This document shows positions 47,201-56,674 of a DNA stretch of 64,000 bases, one piece after another. Location: assembly GCF_029784135.1 (NCBI RefSeq), contig NC_073746.1, positions 245,467,307-245,531,306 on the forward strand. Direction: 5' to 3'. How positions within the stretch are numbered: position 1 is the first letter of the stretch; each line of letters opens with the position of its first letter. The stretch is from Toxorhynchites rutilus septentrionalis. Lineage: Eukaryota; Arthropoda; Insecta; Diptera; Culicidae. The notes beneath the pieces were generated by a model. That model did no database searches and was not told where the DNA came from. It saw nothing but the letters and a program-made list of their open reading frames with translations. Both the position numbers and the translations under genes were made by a program.

Positions 47201-50200
47201 CAACGTCGCCACTCTGTCCGGAGTGTGAAGATGTGGAGGAAACACCAGAACACGTGGTATTTGTGTGTCCCAGGTTCACCGCAAGACGCGAGGGGCTGCC
47301 TGCCCTTCATGCCGGGAACATAGTAGAGAAAATGTGTCGCGACGAGGGCACCTGGAACGCTGTGAACAGTGTAATCTTACACATCATGTCCGAGCTACAG
47401 CGGAAGTGGAGGGCCGACCAGCGTAGTAGGAAGGAAGGTATTGTATTAGAGAGACTTTAAACTCTGAGAGTTCATTCGTCTCTGCCAGCGTAGTAATAAC
47501 CCCTGACCATAGAAGAGGAACAAATGCGAGGGCTGTTGCAAAGTGTAGTACCCCACGAGAGTCGTTGTGACGGAGTGCGCGTTATGTTGGAGGGCACTGC
47601 CTAATCGGCGCTCCGTTGGGAGAGAAATCCTGCGAGGGTGGCTGTGACGGGGCGCGCGTCAAGTTGGAGGGCGCTTCCTAATCGGTTCACGTCTCGACAG
47701 GTGAGAAACCCCGCGAGGGTGACTGTGACGGGTTGCGCGTCAAGCTGGAGGGCAATTCCTAATCGGTACACGTCTCGACGGGTAAGCGGAATCTGGAGAG
47801 CAGGGTCAAGAAAATGCTGGCAATGCCTGTTGGTGGATTGAGAGAGGAACATTGCGAGGGTCGTTTCGGCGGAGCGAGAGCCTAGGAGAGCATCATCAAA
47901 TCGGTGGGTACCCCCACGAGAGTTGCTGTGACGGAGTGCGCGTTATGTTGGAGGGCACTGCCTAATCGGCGCTCCGTTGGGAAGAGAAATACTGCGAGGG
48001 TGGCTGTGACGGGGCGCGCGTCAAGATGGAGGGCGCTTCCTAATCGGTTCACGTCTCGACAGGTGAGAAACCCCGCGAGGGTGACTGTGACGGGTTGCGC
48101 GTCAAGTTGGAGGGCAATTCCTAATCGGTACACGTCTCGACGGGTAAAAGGAAGCCTGTGCTGCGGATGTGCGTGGCGGAGTACAACGGAAACGTAAATG
48201 AGATGTATAGAGAAAAAGGGAAGGATCAACGCTAGTTAGCGTTGAAAACTCGTGAAGTGCATGAGCACAGCCGCCCCCTGAAGTAGTCGCCTAGATGTGG
48301 TCCCGGGGGGAATGAGGCTACGAGTAGAGGGCTTGGTTTTTGTGGGTGCGATCCCCACTCGACGTCTGGGTTATCCCTTCCCAGATAAGGCTGGAAGAGC
48401 GTTCCTCACCTCTATAAAAAAAAACAAACAAACAAACATACAAACATACAAACATACAAACATACAAACATACAAACGTACAAACATACAAACATACAAA
48501 CGTACAAACATACAAACATACAAACATACAAATATACAAACAGATTACAGCTAAATAAAACCGTTTAACAAAAATGCAAACAACGTGTCAAATTATTGGA
48601 ATGGATGACCTTTACCAATTTTGTAGCTTGATTACACATTTGAAGTTAAATAAATTAGGATAAGGAGAGGTAAAAGGCATCGTGTTAAATTAGCTGACAT
48701 TTTATTTTTAATAGAAGTATAAAATACTATCCCCGCCGATTCCCGATCTCACAATGTTCGAGATGTTCTTTATATTACAAACTTCTGGTCAATTTCCGCC
48801 TAAACGATAATACGTTTAAAAAGAAGAAAAAAAAAGCCTAAATTATTCTCGTTTTCAGGACTCGACATTACGGTCGAAAAGACAAAAAACTGAAACGCTT
48901 CGAGAAAGGCACTCTTCTATTGAACTTTTGTATGACGCTCTTACTAAATTCAAAATGGATAGTGCGGAACATGTTTCAAAACTACTCTTCATTATTTCCA
49001 ATAATCCTCAAATGGCTGCGATCTTTCTCAGGGATCATAAGACCAACTTTTCAGAAGACACCATATTTCGAAAAAGTATTCCTGAGGAATTATCAATTTT
49101 TTATCGATTTGATAATTTTTTTACCACTGGGTTTTTTTTCAATTGTGCATTAAACTATTGTCATCCCATTAAAGTCAGGGATCATAGGATCAACCGTTAT
49201 GAGCCGGATTATCTAAATTGTCTATATATTTTTTTTATCCCTTTTTGTTTATTTTAGGCTCATTAACATTTTAGCTGTAACAGAGCCGAATTTTAATCGT
49301 GTACATGTCACATGTTTATCATATCTATAATTAGCACATTACACAGTTTCCCTTTTTTCGGCGTTAGACTATTCCCTACTACACCATTGCATATGGTACA
49401 CATTTACACAGTAGCCCATTTAGGCGTGAGAGTTTTCTATCTGTTCTTCCATTATCCAGTTAGACCAGACAGCGGAGACAGTTGTTGATCATTGTTGAGT
49501 TATTTATAGAACAGCAGCCCGATGTTTCTTGCAGAGCAGAGCAGTTGTATGGACGAATCGATCTTTATTCGACCGTGGATCGATCTCCATCGCTGATGAT
49601 TGTTGCGTGGACGTAGCTATTCTGTAACAACACAAAGATGGTCAATGAGAGCCCTGAGTTTTGAACTCACGATCGATCGCTTACTAAGCGAACGCGCAAC
49701 CAATGTGGCTACGGAGACCCCCAATTGTCTAAATTGTTGATCTTTAATTATCTTATTAAGCATTCAGGTCCTGTTCCCATACTTTCATGAAATTTCGAAG
49801 ATATGCATACGTTAATATTACAATCCTGTCCATCATCATTTGATTGATCAGCTCCACGAAAAAACTGCGACAAATATCCTTAAAAATAATTGCCATTCGC
49901 TATCCATTGTTCTGATAGTTTCTTCTGCTGCTTCTTCTTCTTCTTCTTCAATGGCACTAACGTTCCTAGAGGAACTTTGCCGTCTCAACGTAGTATTACT
50001 TGCGTCATTTTTATTAGTACTTAGTTGAGATTTCTATGCCAAATAACACGCCTTGAATGCATTCTGAGTGGCAAGCTCTAGAATACGCGTGATCACAGTG
50101 CAAGTCGGAGGAAATTTCTTTGACGAAAAATTCCCCCGACCAGAACGGGAATCGAACCCGAACACCCGGCATGTTAGTTATGACGCTAACCACTCGGCCA

Positions 50201-53200
50201 CGGGAGCACAGAGCACATTCTTCTGCTGCTATTCCAACCCAAAAATTCTGGCTGTTTTTCAAATGATTTTTTTTTAATTTAATAGCATTGGACATTGAAA
50301 CAACGTATGATTCCTCGCATATATTAGTGAGAATGATCAAATAAAAATCTTTCAGCTCTTCATGTGAATTCAAGTTTTTCAGCCTGGATCAAACGATTCT
50401 GTTCTGTTAATCTGGGACAAAACATACTCGAAAAAAAAACAAAAGAGGTTTTGCCATTCAATGTTTGGAGTCAATATTCTGCAAGCTGTCTGATTTTTCT
50501 CACTTTCATACTAAATGGTGAAAAACAAAATGAACTCTGAAAATCGCGAATGCTGTATTACTTCGAATTTGTTAGTCCTTTTTAGGCTATATATGTGTAT
50601 ATGTCCCTCAATACATGCTCAAGATAGTCAGGGATTTTCTCACATGCATAACTAACACATAAAGCCAGCGAATGACATGTACATTCGACGACTAATAATC
50701 TATTTTTATCATTACGGAATTTGAAACCCCAATCATCACAGTCGCACCGCCCGACGCGAATCCTCTCAGATGATCCTCGTAAGGAATTCGGTCTTTATGA
50801 AACTGATCCAATATTGCATTGTACATGTTTTTATAATTAGCTGCACCAAGCAATACTGTGGCGTAAAAGTCGTCATGTACCTTAATATTGCTTTATTCAA
50901 ATATAATTTCAAATTAATTTCACACGCGGAAAAAAATATTTACCCATCTGAACTTTTTGACGAAAATCTGTACCCTGTACCGAAAATCTGTACCCTGTAC
51001 CTGTAATCTGTTTTGCACTCCGGAATGTGTGAGGACTTCAAAAGTGGTATGAACTCAACGCAATGGTTTGCTCATTCATTCCGTTGACATATTTTGGAAG
51101 TCCACGATAAATAAAAGAAATGAGCAAGGCATCATGCCATACGTCAGACTTGTAACAAAGAACTATCACAATGCATGAATTGACCTAAATTGGGATTTGT
51201 TCGCTATTCAATTCGGAAATTGTTACATTCAATCACTGGTTGATCAATAATTTAATCAATACACCCAAATGATTACTAAGCCAACGATAGTCCTACGTCA
51301 ACCTTGCGGTTATATCTTAGGTATAACCCACCCATAGTTTTTTTTTATGTCATACCCTCAAAGTACCCATTTAGGATTAAAAGTCATTTTTGCGTTTTTC
51401 TAAAAAATAAACCAAGGATACTCAAATGGCAAAATGGTCTACTAATTACCTTCTTTTACAAAGTATTGACTGGTGTTCCGAAAAGTTTGAAAAAAAGGTA
51501 AAATATTGTAACACTTTGATTTCAAATTGGGTGAGATTATTTTGTGCCCATCTCTGTATATCTCGAGAACGGTTAGTTCTAGGATAAAACGTTGTTTATT
51601 GTTTTTCATGTAGAATTGCATGCAAATTCCATTTTTTGATGCTACTTTTCTTAAACGGTGACGAATGATAACGTATTTAAAATTCAAAAATATATTTGAG
51701 TCAACTTTTAACAGTACATTTGGAGTTTTTTTTTTGGTTTATAATTTTCCAAGAACTTTGTCAAATATAATATTTTAATCAGATATTTGAATTTTAAGTA
51801 ACGATTTTAGAAAGAAACATCAATAATTTGAAATACCCCTTTTTAAAAATTCAGCCGTAATTTAAATGAATCATAATGAATATGACGATTTTAGGTACTT
51901 TCCATCATAGATGCCCAATTTCAAAACAAATCGAAGCTCTTTACGAGTACCAGTGATGTCCACTGGATAAACCACATGTAAACTTTTGTCCGAATTTAAA
52001 CTCGAACAACAATATAAAATGTATGACTAAACAACTTACCTCCCCGACCATGTTGACAATACCGATGATGGAAATCAGCATCGACGATTGGGACGGCGAA
52101 AATCCCATTTCGGTTGCATTATCCGTCAAATACACATAGGGCACATCGTACCAGGTGTACAGCAAGAAGTTCGACATTGCAAACAGCAGGAAGCGAATAT
52201 CACGAAAGTAGGACAGATCCAAAATACTGACCAGCAGTGTTTTAAACTCATCAATGCCCTGATACCAGGCGGTTTTCTCTTTCGCGATCGTTGTCATCGA
52301 GTTGCGATAGATGTCCGGACAGGACGAAGCCCGCAGTCGGTAGCGCTGAATGTTTAGCATCGCACCTCGGTACGTTAACGAGTGCCGATGCATTCTGAGA
52401 TCCTTCAGATACGCTGTGGTTGGAGTTCGTAGGCCCGGCGATCTGTGACTGTGGATGCGATGCAAGAATTGATGCTGCTGATCCGGATCGTCATCAGCCG
52501 TAATATTAATGTGATGATGCGTCTGAGAATCCGGGGAAACTATTTGGTCTGGATTACCAGCTTTCTCGGGGGAAAGATCGTTGCTCTTAGGTGCTAGAGG
52601 TTCGCTAAAGCTACGAGAATGTAGCAGTTTGGGATAATTTTGCAAAACATGCTCGTGCACATTTCGATGTTTGTAGAGTAACTCTAATACTTCGAACGGT
52701 ACTTTCTCCCCATTTTTAATAAAGGTAGGAAAGGTGATGAGTGAACTGAACAATCTATGATCATCGGGATCGATAGCCTCTCCGTTAGCTCCCTGCAGCT
52801 TCGACCCAGCTAGCCCCCCAAAGCCATTTGCGGCTCCATAATTAGCATCGGTTGCATTCAGATTGCTCGTTGTTCCGGCGGTGTTTGTACTATTGCTCAC
52901 CGAGTACGAGTCCGCTTCCTTCTGTTTTCGCTTCAGTTTTGATTTATGCGTGGTCCACTCGAGATCACGCATTAGAAGGCCACAAAGACACATATTGAGA
53001 AAGATACCGGCAAGGATGAGCGTTGTTCCGCGCCAGCCATACTCGTCCAAAAGAATCTGCGTTACCTTCGCGAAAATACACGTTCCGATGCCACTGCCAC
53101 ACACCGACAGTCCGGTCGCGAAGGAACGCTTCTTGTCGAAGTAATATGCCACAATCACAACAGCAGCTACATAGCATAGACTCAACCCAAACCCAGCTAA

Positions 53201-54571
53201 CACCCCGAAAGTCAAGTACAACATTTCAACCGAGTCCACATACGCAGATATTGCAAAGCCAGCGGATGCCAGAATGGAACCCACGATCGTAACGTTCCGA
53301 CAACCGTATCGATCCGTTAGGAAGGACGCCACCGGACCGGAAAGCAACGGCATTGCCATAAACAACGATCCAACCCAAGCAGTTTTGCCTAAAAAAATAA
53401 ACAAAAAGCTAGAACTCTCAGTTAATAACATACAAAGAAGCTACTCACCTTTTCCCTCGCCAAAGTAATTCAACAGCTCAACATACAGCACCCCGAAACT
53501 GAACGTTACTCCATCGGCAATCAGATTCACCATAAACGAAGCAAAGCAAACCACCCAGCCCCAACCACCGTCGGGTGGTCTAGCTTCCGCATATCCACCC
53601 AGCGAACTGTTCTCATTAGATGACGATCCCGAGGAAGACCCAGTGGAAGAACCTGACTCATGGGACAATATGCTGCCCACCGGGCTGCCACAAACTTGAC
53701 CCTTATTACCCACAGCAACCTGCTCCTCGTTCGAGGCACCATAACAGAAGCCGTTGTCCTGCTTGATGAACTGGACGTGATGCACCGGTCGATCACCAAT
53801 CACCGTTTGCACTGGTTTCTGGAACTGCAAGTTAAGCCGCTGCTTCTGAGCACTACAGTTCAATTCCCGGTCGAAACTTAAATTGGAAGGACTCTTGACA
53901 ATACTTTTCGGTTTGCGTTTTTCACTCTCCAAGTTGAGCTGCAGCAGTGGCTTAATATCTTCCGCGTTTTCATCCGCTTCTATTGGCGCAACACAATCAC
54001 TTATCCCACCTATTTGTGTCAACCTTACGTCACTAGGTTCGGCACCGTCATCATCGCTTCGCTCGGCAATACCACCGTCATATATTTTATTGACATAAAT
54101 GTTCTTCGACAAAAGCGACTGTTTCTCGACTTTATCATTTTCTTTCTCATACCCTACACATCCGGTAACCCCTGGACCTGCCGACATTCCCCCACAAGCG
54201 CCAGCGGTAATAGTCTGTTCAACAGATGCACCACTACCACTACCATTGCAGTTACCACTAGTGCAGGAACTATTTCCGGAATCACTCGATATCGGATGTT
54301 GACTCACGATGGAACACAGCGAACCGCCGGGTGCCAGTTTGGCATCACTGCCAGGCGGTAATTGCTTCGGAGTCGATTCGATAATACACTGATTATTACT
54401 GTTGCTGGCAGCCGATGACTGCAGGCCTGCCTGATTTAAGCCATTCTTGCTACTGCTGCTGCTGCTGTTATTGTCCTTTGCTTTAGAATGCTGCTGTTGT
54501 TGAGGAGGTTGCAGCTGGTGCTGCTGGTTGATATCTGCGCTATTACTTTTGGGGACTCTAACAACATCCAT
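38196..54571 (-). CDS. SLC16-type monocarboxylate transporter (MCT), six coding exons
   Basis: Proton-coupled carriers of lactate, pyruvate and related monocarboxylates in the plasma membrane. Exons: 54571-53449, 53388-52040, 45268-45152, 45096-44931, 44862-44678, 38288-38196; lengths 1123+1349+117+166+185+93 = 3033 bp, about 1,010 aa, all joined at GT-AG sites with matching phase. The N-terminal ~330 residues are a low-complexity cytosolic extension. TM1 begins with the family signature PPDGGWGWVV, then KTAWVGSLFMAMPLLSGP and FLTDRYGCRNV. A ~280-residue loop separates TM6 from TM7 (FLLFAMSNFLLYTWYDVPYVYL). Late exons encode TM8-12 (FIAANYSLTSIILVELITLE, VGPPLAG). Closest to the Drosophila Mct1-like group by memory; symbol not assigned. 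Introns 2 and 5 (6.8 and 6.4 kb) are full of transposons. Confidence 0.92.
38394..39640 (+). repeat. Left arm of a 5.4-kb inverted-arm (foldback-like) element
   Basis: From TGCAATTCCAAATAAAATCG rightward this arm is the inverse of 42665-43803. It is built from diverged subrepeats, each containing GCCACAAATTATGAATC (38921, 39408), AGCTC(T)TTCATC and TTTTTGACGAA(A/C)TTTGTGG. A 167-bp MITE is inserted at 39069-39235. Arms of tandem subrepeats are the hallmark of Foldback (FB) transposons; assignment is inference. Confidence 0.7.
39069..39235. mobile_element. MITE with CACTG…TTTTTACGCGG ends
   Basis: CACTGGAATCGCTTTTTACG and CGTAAAAAGCGACTTCAGTG are 20-bp inverted ends (two mismatches) flanked by TA (39067-39068, 39236-39237). 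The interior repeats ACCGCGTAAA about six times. A truncated relative starts at 60996. Confidence 0.85.
39715..39907 (+). pseudogene. Helitron Rep/helicase protein fragment
   Basis: Encodes a block like the N-terminal domain of animal Helitron proteins: FLNEHNELGKYFKSHL followed by VIVINFDKTSAGEHVSRF, corresponding to the family's HNELVKLFK … DKTPAGEHxRRFN. No Rep HUH or helicase motifs follow. A short, isolated relic in the space between the inverted arms. Confidence 0.6.
40036..40176 (-). mobile_element. Feilai-like SINE body, copy D
   Basis: Diverged minus-strand body (AACACGCTTTGAATGTATTC, TTTGACGAAAAATGCCCGAT on the plus strand); head and tail missing. Confidence 0.8.
41321..42421. mobile_element. 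Palindromic-end repeat family, copy 4
   Basis: Left TTGACGTAGAACTACGTC and right GCGTAGTTCTACGTCAA. The G-to-A change in the left end is mirrored in the right end, a compensatory or gene-conversion signature. 1.1 kb; no transposase seen. Confidence 0.7.
42665..43803 (-). repeat. Right arm of the 5.4-kb inverted-arm element
   Basis: Inverse of 38394-39640. Three subrepeats with AATCACATCAGGATTCATAA (about 42741, 43004, 43308), GAATGGCTA(T/C)CTTTAGA and TCATTTTTTAAAT. Ends CATTTGGAATTGC, matching the left arm's start. Confidence 0.7.
44085..44124 (+). promoter_or_regulatory. TATA promoter of the nested peptide gene
   Basis: TTATAAA at 44085-44091, with a TCATTC initiator-like site at 44122-44127 and the ATG at 44163. 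Spacing from TATA to the initiator A is ~38 bases, slightly longer than usual, so the start site could instead be near 44117. Confidence 0.55.
44163..44603 (+). CDS. Small secreted GPL-repeat protein, two exons
   Basis: Exon 1 44163-44237 (25 codons), 63-bp GT-AG intron 44238-44300 ending TTCGTTCTCCAACAG, exon 2 44301-44603 ending TAG; phase 0, 125 aa. Residues 1-20 form a signal peptide with hydrophobic core LLVLCVIITL. The mature part starts near AQLFGFR, has five GPL repeats (GPLSR x3, GPLKR, GPLAW), a basic WRKPR, then an acidic stretch FEDDNEGDDDAEAFE and a C-terminus FFNADGTIDHLRK. Basic repeats followed by an acidic segment recall precursors of cationic peptides; GPLKR and RKPR could be processing sites. 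Lies on the strand opposite the transporter, 74 bp from its exon 5. I recognise no family; function unknown. Confidence 0.75.
44319..44392 (+). repeat. 15-bp coding minisatellite
   Basis: Tandem CG(C/T)GG(G/A)CCACTGAGT units, about five, encoding the GPLSR repeats of the nested secreted protein. Confidence 0.9.
44678..44862 (-). CDS. MCT coding exon 5
   Basis: Encodes WISDITENYNLSFYLAGIFI (loop and TM12) and a cytosolic tail with GKYKKFNQRR. Acceptor TTTCTTTCAG, donor ACA|GTAAGT. If the donor is read through, the frame stops after about nine more codons, offering an alternative C-terminus. Confidence 0.9.
44931..45096 (-). CDS. MCT coding exon 4
   Basis: Encodes ALSCLAGAFGLFIAANYSLT, ILVELITLERFTNAYGLLLL and ANLVGPPLAG, highly conserved TM9-11 of insect MCTs. 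Ends in phase 1. Confidence 0.95.
45152..45268 (-). CDS. MCT coding exon 3
   Basis: Encodes VLGWMGDRKSVNANFTYAVC and MGFCGLVTALVPLFTDYT (loop with the conserved GDR and TM8-9 region). Both boundaries are phase 0. Confidence 0.93.
45269..45969. other. MCT intron sequence, nothing recognised
   Basis: AT-rich intronic DNA between exon 3 and the diverged repeats; no gene seen. Confidence 0.4.
45970..46335 (-). repeat. Diverged ~75-bp tandem repeat next to the octanucleotide array
   Basis: Units contain GCTATTTTGTGATCGCGGCC, ATCTTGGATTTGG and degenerate forms (GCGGCGGCCAAATTG, GGCAGCCATCATAGATTT). A short octanucleotide stretch with the flank CAAGCTAAATAAAACCGTTT at 46110-46160 repeats the right-hand flank of the array at 48541-48568. 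Confidence 0.55.
46345..47049 (+). repeat. (ACAAACAT)n octanucleotide array
   Basis: About 88 almost perfect 8-bp units; one visible variant (CATATAAACAT near 46933). Resumes at 48424 after the R1-clade insertion. Long open frames through it are artefacts. Confidence 0.98.
47059..47460 (+). pseudogene. R1-clade ORF2 C-terminus
   Basis: Open frame of ~133 codons with FHLTQFLSGHGCFRQYLHRF, the zinc knuckle CPECEDVEETPEHVVFVCPRF and an arginine-rich end (KWRADQRSRKEG). Endonuclease and RT are absent, so this is a dead 3' fragment. Confidence 0.85.
47525..48155 (+). repeat. Tandem repeats in the R1-clade 3' UTR
   Basis: GC-rich units of ~68 bp (GCGAGGGTGRCTGTGACGGG…CGCGTCAA…CCTAATCGG…CGTCTCGACRGGT). 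A block of three different units at about 47551-47785 is repeated at 47912-48151 with only a few differences. GC content is far above the surroundings. Confidence 0.85.
48424..48541 (+). repeat. (ACAAACAT)n array, right part
   Basis: About 14 units with GTACAAAC variants, following the A-rich end of the R1-clade element. Followed by AGCTAAATAAAACCGTTTAA, which also follows the short stretch at 46110-46140. Confidence 0.9.
48859..49257 (+). other. Candidate unknown exon or captured gene fragment
   Basis: After a good acceptor (TTCTCGTTTTCAG) the frame is open for 132 codons: KRQKTETLRERHSSIELLYD, LTKFKMDSAEHVSKLLFIIS, NNPQMAAIFLRDHK. The first ~80 residues have ordinary protein composition; after FDNFFTTGFFF it becomes AT-driven. 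No family recognised and no start or donor found. It lies antisense in MCT intron 2. Could be a chance frame. Confidence 0.3.
49350..49722 (-). mobile_element. Second tRNA-derived SINE family
   Basis: The minus strand starts GGGGGTCTCCGTAGCCACAT with an A-box-like TAGCCACATTGG, an anticodon-arm-like GCTTAGTAAGC stem and a B-box-like GAGTTCAAAACTC, followed by ~300 bp of unrelated body. Different from the Feilai-like family. Only one copy in the window; the 3' boundary is approximate. Confidence 0.6.
49933..50217 (-). mobile_element. Feilai-like SINE, full-length copy E
   Basis: Complete copy: tRNA-like head with A and B boxes (50130-50210), conserved body, and a (GAA)n triplet tail at the plus-strand left end (49933-49950). 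A 13-bp direct repeat TTCTTCTGCTGCT lies at 49920-49932 and 50218-50230, giving both boundaries. Inserted in MCT intron 2. Confidence 0.93.
50231..51129. other. MCT intron sequence, nothing recognised
   Basis: AT-rich; an exact short direct repeat AAAATCTGTACCCTGTAC occurs twice at about 50963-51000. No gene seen. Confidence 0.4.
51130..51340. repeat. Palindromic-end repeat family, right-end fragment
   Basis: ATTTAATCAATACACCCAAA … CGATAGTCCTACGTCAACCT followed by TGCGGTTATATCTTAGGTAT matches the right ends of copies 1 and 2. No left partner found within ~1.3 kb. Confidence 0.65.
52040..53388 (-). CDS. MCT coding exon 2
   Basis: Encodes TM1/2 loop to TM7: KTAWVGSLFMAMPLL, YVAAVVIVAYYFDKKRSFAT, TGLSVCGSGIGTCIFAK, the long variable cytosolic loop, and FLLFAMSNFLLYTWY … GIVNMVGE. 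Acceptor TTTATTTTTTTAG at 53389-53390; donor GAG|GTAAGT at 52039. The 60-bp intron to exon 1 is typical of mosquitoes. Confidence 0.95.
53449..54571 (-). CDS. MCT coding exon 1 (start exon)
   Basis: ATG at 54571 (CAACAATGG context) begins MDVVRVPKSNSADINQQ, followed by Gln/Ser/Asn-rich low complexity, acidic PEST-like stretches and the TM1 signature PPDGGWGWVVCFASFMVNL; ends in FGEGK before donor GTGAGT. The exon extends to a 5' UTR acceptor (TTTAATTTCCCAG) at 54640-54641, so a further 5' UTR exon lies upstream. Confidence 0.92.
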
Positions 54572-54641
54572 TGTTGGAGTTGATGGCGACCACTACGCCC
54601 GATTAATGGATCTAGTTGAGGGGCTAGCATGCGGAATACCT

Positions 54642-54940
54642 GGGAAATTAAAGAAAATCGTGTGAGATTGAATGCAGCATTGGAATAATGATGGTAGCAA
54701 AGAAGGTCTATGATTAAACTGATTTTTTGTTATAGAATATTTATTTTTATTCACGTTAATACTAGAATCCATCAAGATATTAAACCAATACGCTCAGTTC
54801 TTTGCTGCAGTTCTCCAAACCTGTGCCAAACCAAACCAATTCTTGCCGAGCAAGAGCTCCACCTGGTTCAAAGATCTCGTTCGCCGTGTTTATCCACTTC
54901 TTGTTCCTACTAGATTCGATGTAAGCAATTTCTTTGTAGA
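54642..54940. other. Probable first intron of MCT
   Basis: No recognisable element; lies upstream of the acceptor at 54640. Confidence 0.35.
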
Positions 54941-54949
54941 CTGTAGTTC

Positions 54950-55490
54950 GGCTTCTAGCAATATGTCCAGTTTATTACATTCATTCAGCCTTGACGATTT
55001 TCAGAATAATAGGTTTGCCGTAAAGATGTGCTAGTTCGTGGAACTTTCTCTTTCTCTATACTCCATTTTCCTGTACACCACTGTAAATTGTTCTCGACAC
55101 TCGACGTTCGAAAAAAGCAGGTTCATATGAGTCCTCTTCAAGCTTCGTCCATGTCATGTACTACCGGCGAGGGATTTGTACATGGCACACTTCGTATGAG
55201 GTCGGAGTTCTTTGAACCTTAGGGATTTGTGGGATTCATGGTAGACACGACTTCCGGCCTGTCGAAGACTGCATTAATCGTTCGACCAGGTTTTAACAAC
55301 TTACAGTGAATTTTGAACCCACCAAATACAGAACATTGTCACGATGGATTTATGGCTTAGGTGCTGATGAGCCTGGTTCACATACGATCTTTTGCGTTTT
55401 GTATTGTCATAGTGAATCCATTTTTCGTCCCATTTTTCGCAGGACGTTCATGCAAACATCTAACGGTGTAACGATCAAAATTTGGTCGGC
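54950..55490 (-). pseudogene. mariner transposase fossil
   Basis: On the minus strand, pieces in shifting frames match mariner: EKWIHYDNTKRKRSYV (catalytic Asp region, 55380-55430), SSAPKP, MFCIWW, KLLKPGRTINAV. The third Asp region is not clear. No TIRs found. Old and heavily mutated. Confidence 0.6.
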
Positions 55491-55499
55491 GTAAACTTG

Positions 55500-56200
55500 A
55501 CGTATTCCTTCTAATAGTGCATTTAAAAAACATGAAAACCCTTCATTTTGTTATGCATGATCTCTCTGCGTGGATCACTGAATCATTCCTAGTTGCCTGA
55601 TCATCTTACACTCAGATAGATTATGATTTCAGCGAATCCGTTGGTTAACTATTTTCACCGCCTGGGTCCAGGTTTTGGTTGAAATCACAAATGATTCGTG
55701 AGGTGGAAATTCAGTTGATAAGAAGCGATTTAAGTATGACAACCAAAGACATTCTAGACGAAAGATGCCTTAAGTTGAGTCCTCATGACTCCGGGATAAG
55801 CTTCTGATAAAACCTTCTACAACCAGAATAGGACCAGAAAGATTTTTGTTTACCTTTTTATCGCATACATCCGTTCTTTACGCCGAAACTGCTACGCTAC
55901 GCGACAGAAAACACAAATACATTTTTTTGCTTGCCACAAACACATTTATCAAACAGAACTTTTTCGCATTCGGAGAAAAAAATATATAAGCGAACGTTTG
56001 GATTAAGCATGAGTAGAAAATTTTCACTGCTTCCTGCAAACGTCTTCCACTGAAGAAGAAAAAATATTTCCTTGAACATAAAGACAATACGTAGATAACA
56101 TTTGCGCATCAGTGAAGGAACATTACTTAGGCAGAACGGTTAACATGCTGAATTCCCTGCATAACTCAGTCACATTCACATGCGACAAGGAAGTGGATGA
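55500..56200. other. No supported gene
   Basis: AT-rich, probable intron or upstream DNA of MCT; nothing recognised. Confidence 0.35.
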
Positions 56201-56217
56201 AAGCGACTCCAGCCACA

Positions 56218-56410
56218 AATGAAACACAAATTTATGTATAACTCGAGAACTAATCAAGCAAATGGAACCAAATTTGGCATGTGGAGGTTTTAGGGTGTAA
56301 TAAATGTTTCTACGGTGGTTAGAAACCCCTTCCCTCTTCTCTAGGTGGGGGCTGCCAAACAATTACATAACTCGAGAATTAATCACGCAAATGGAACCAA
56401 ATTTTCGGAA
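56218..56410 (+). repeat. Diverged direct repeat
   Basis: TAACTCGAGAACTAATCAAG…AAATGGAACCAAATTT recurs as TAACTCGAGAATTAATCACG…AAATGGAACCAAATTT about 143 bp later, with …AGAAACCCCTTCCCTCTTCT between. Probably two units of a dispersed tandem repeat. Confidence 0.6.
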
Positions 56411-56632
56411 AACTCTGAAGGAAAATGGGAAAATTCGGAAATTCACAAGCGTTGTTAGTCCATTTGATGTGTGCGCTAATGAAATTGATCTTTGCTCGAA
56501 AGTGTAAATGGATTTTAATGTGATAAAACGCACTCTCATATCTTCTTCTATCTATATAAATAAAAACGGATCACCGAATGTGTTGGTAAGAGCAAACTCG
56601 AGAAGTGAATGCCATTTAAGAAGAAGAAGAAA

Positions 56633-56674
56633 CATATGTAACTGAGCCTGTAAAAATAAATGAATTAAAAAAAA
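56633..56674 (+). mobile_element. I-clade retrotransposon 3' tail
   Basis: ATGTAACTGAGCCTGTAAAA…ATAAATGAATTAAAAAAAA matches the end of the fragment at 32513-32668. Severely 5'-truncated. Confidence 0.6.

Larger units (their letters stand above)
47050..48421 (+). mobile_element. R1-clade (Waldo-like) retrotransposon, 5'-truncated, within an (ACAAACAT)n array
   Basis: The ORF2 C-terminus begins within ten bases of the array (EKGRWTYGLIPVLSTWLNRK) and the 3' UTR ends in A-rich sequence that merges with the same octanucleotide. R1-clade Waldo elements are known to target (ACAY)n repeats; array sequence on both sides fits this. Only the last ~130 codons of ORF2 remain. Confidence 0.8.

Noticed and set aside
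46139..47228. Long open frames such as (MFVCLYVC)n and (YKHTNIQT)n
   Set aside because: Octanucleotide array artefact; open in several frames on both strands.
47601..48229. Open frames through the R1-clade 3' UTR repeats
   Set aside because: GC-rich tandem repeats keep frames open by chance; not part of the ORF2 protein, which ends at 47460.
50130..50210. tRNA gene
   Set aside because: A and B boxes are present but there is no pairing acceptor stem or complete cloverleaf; it is the head of a repeated SINE also seen at 1-126 and 58520-58600.
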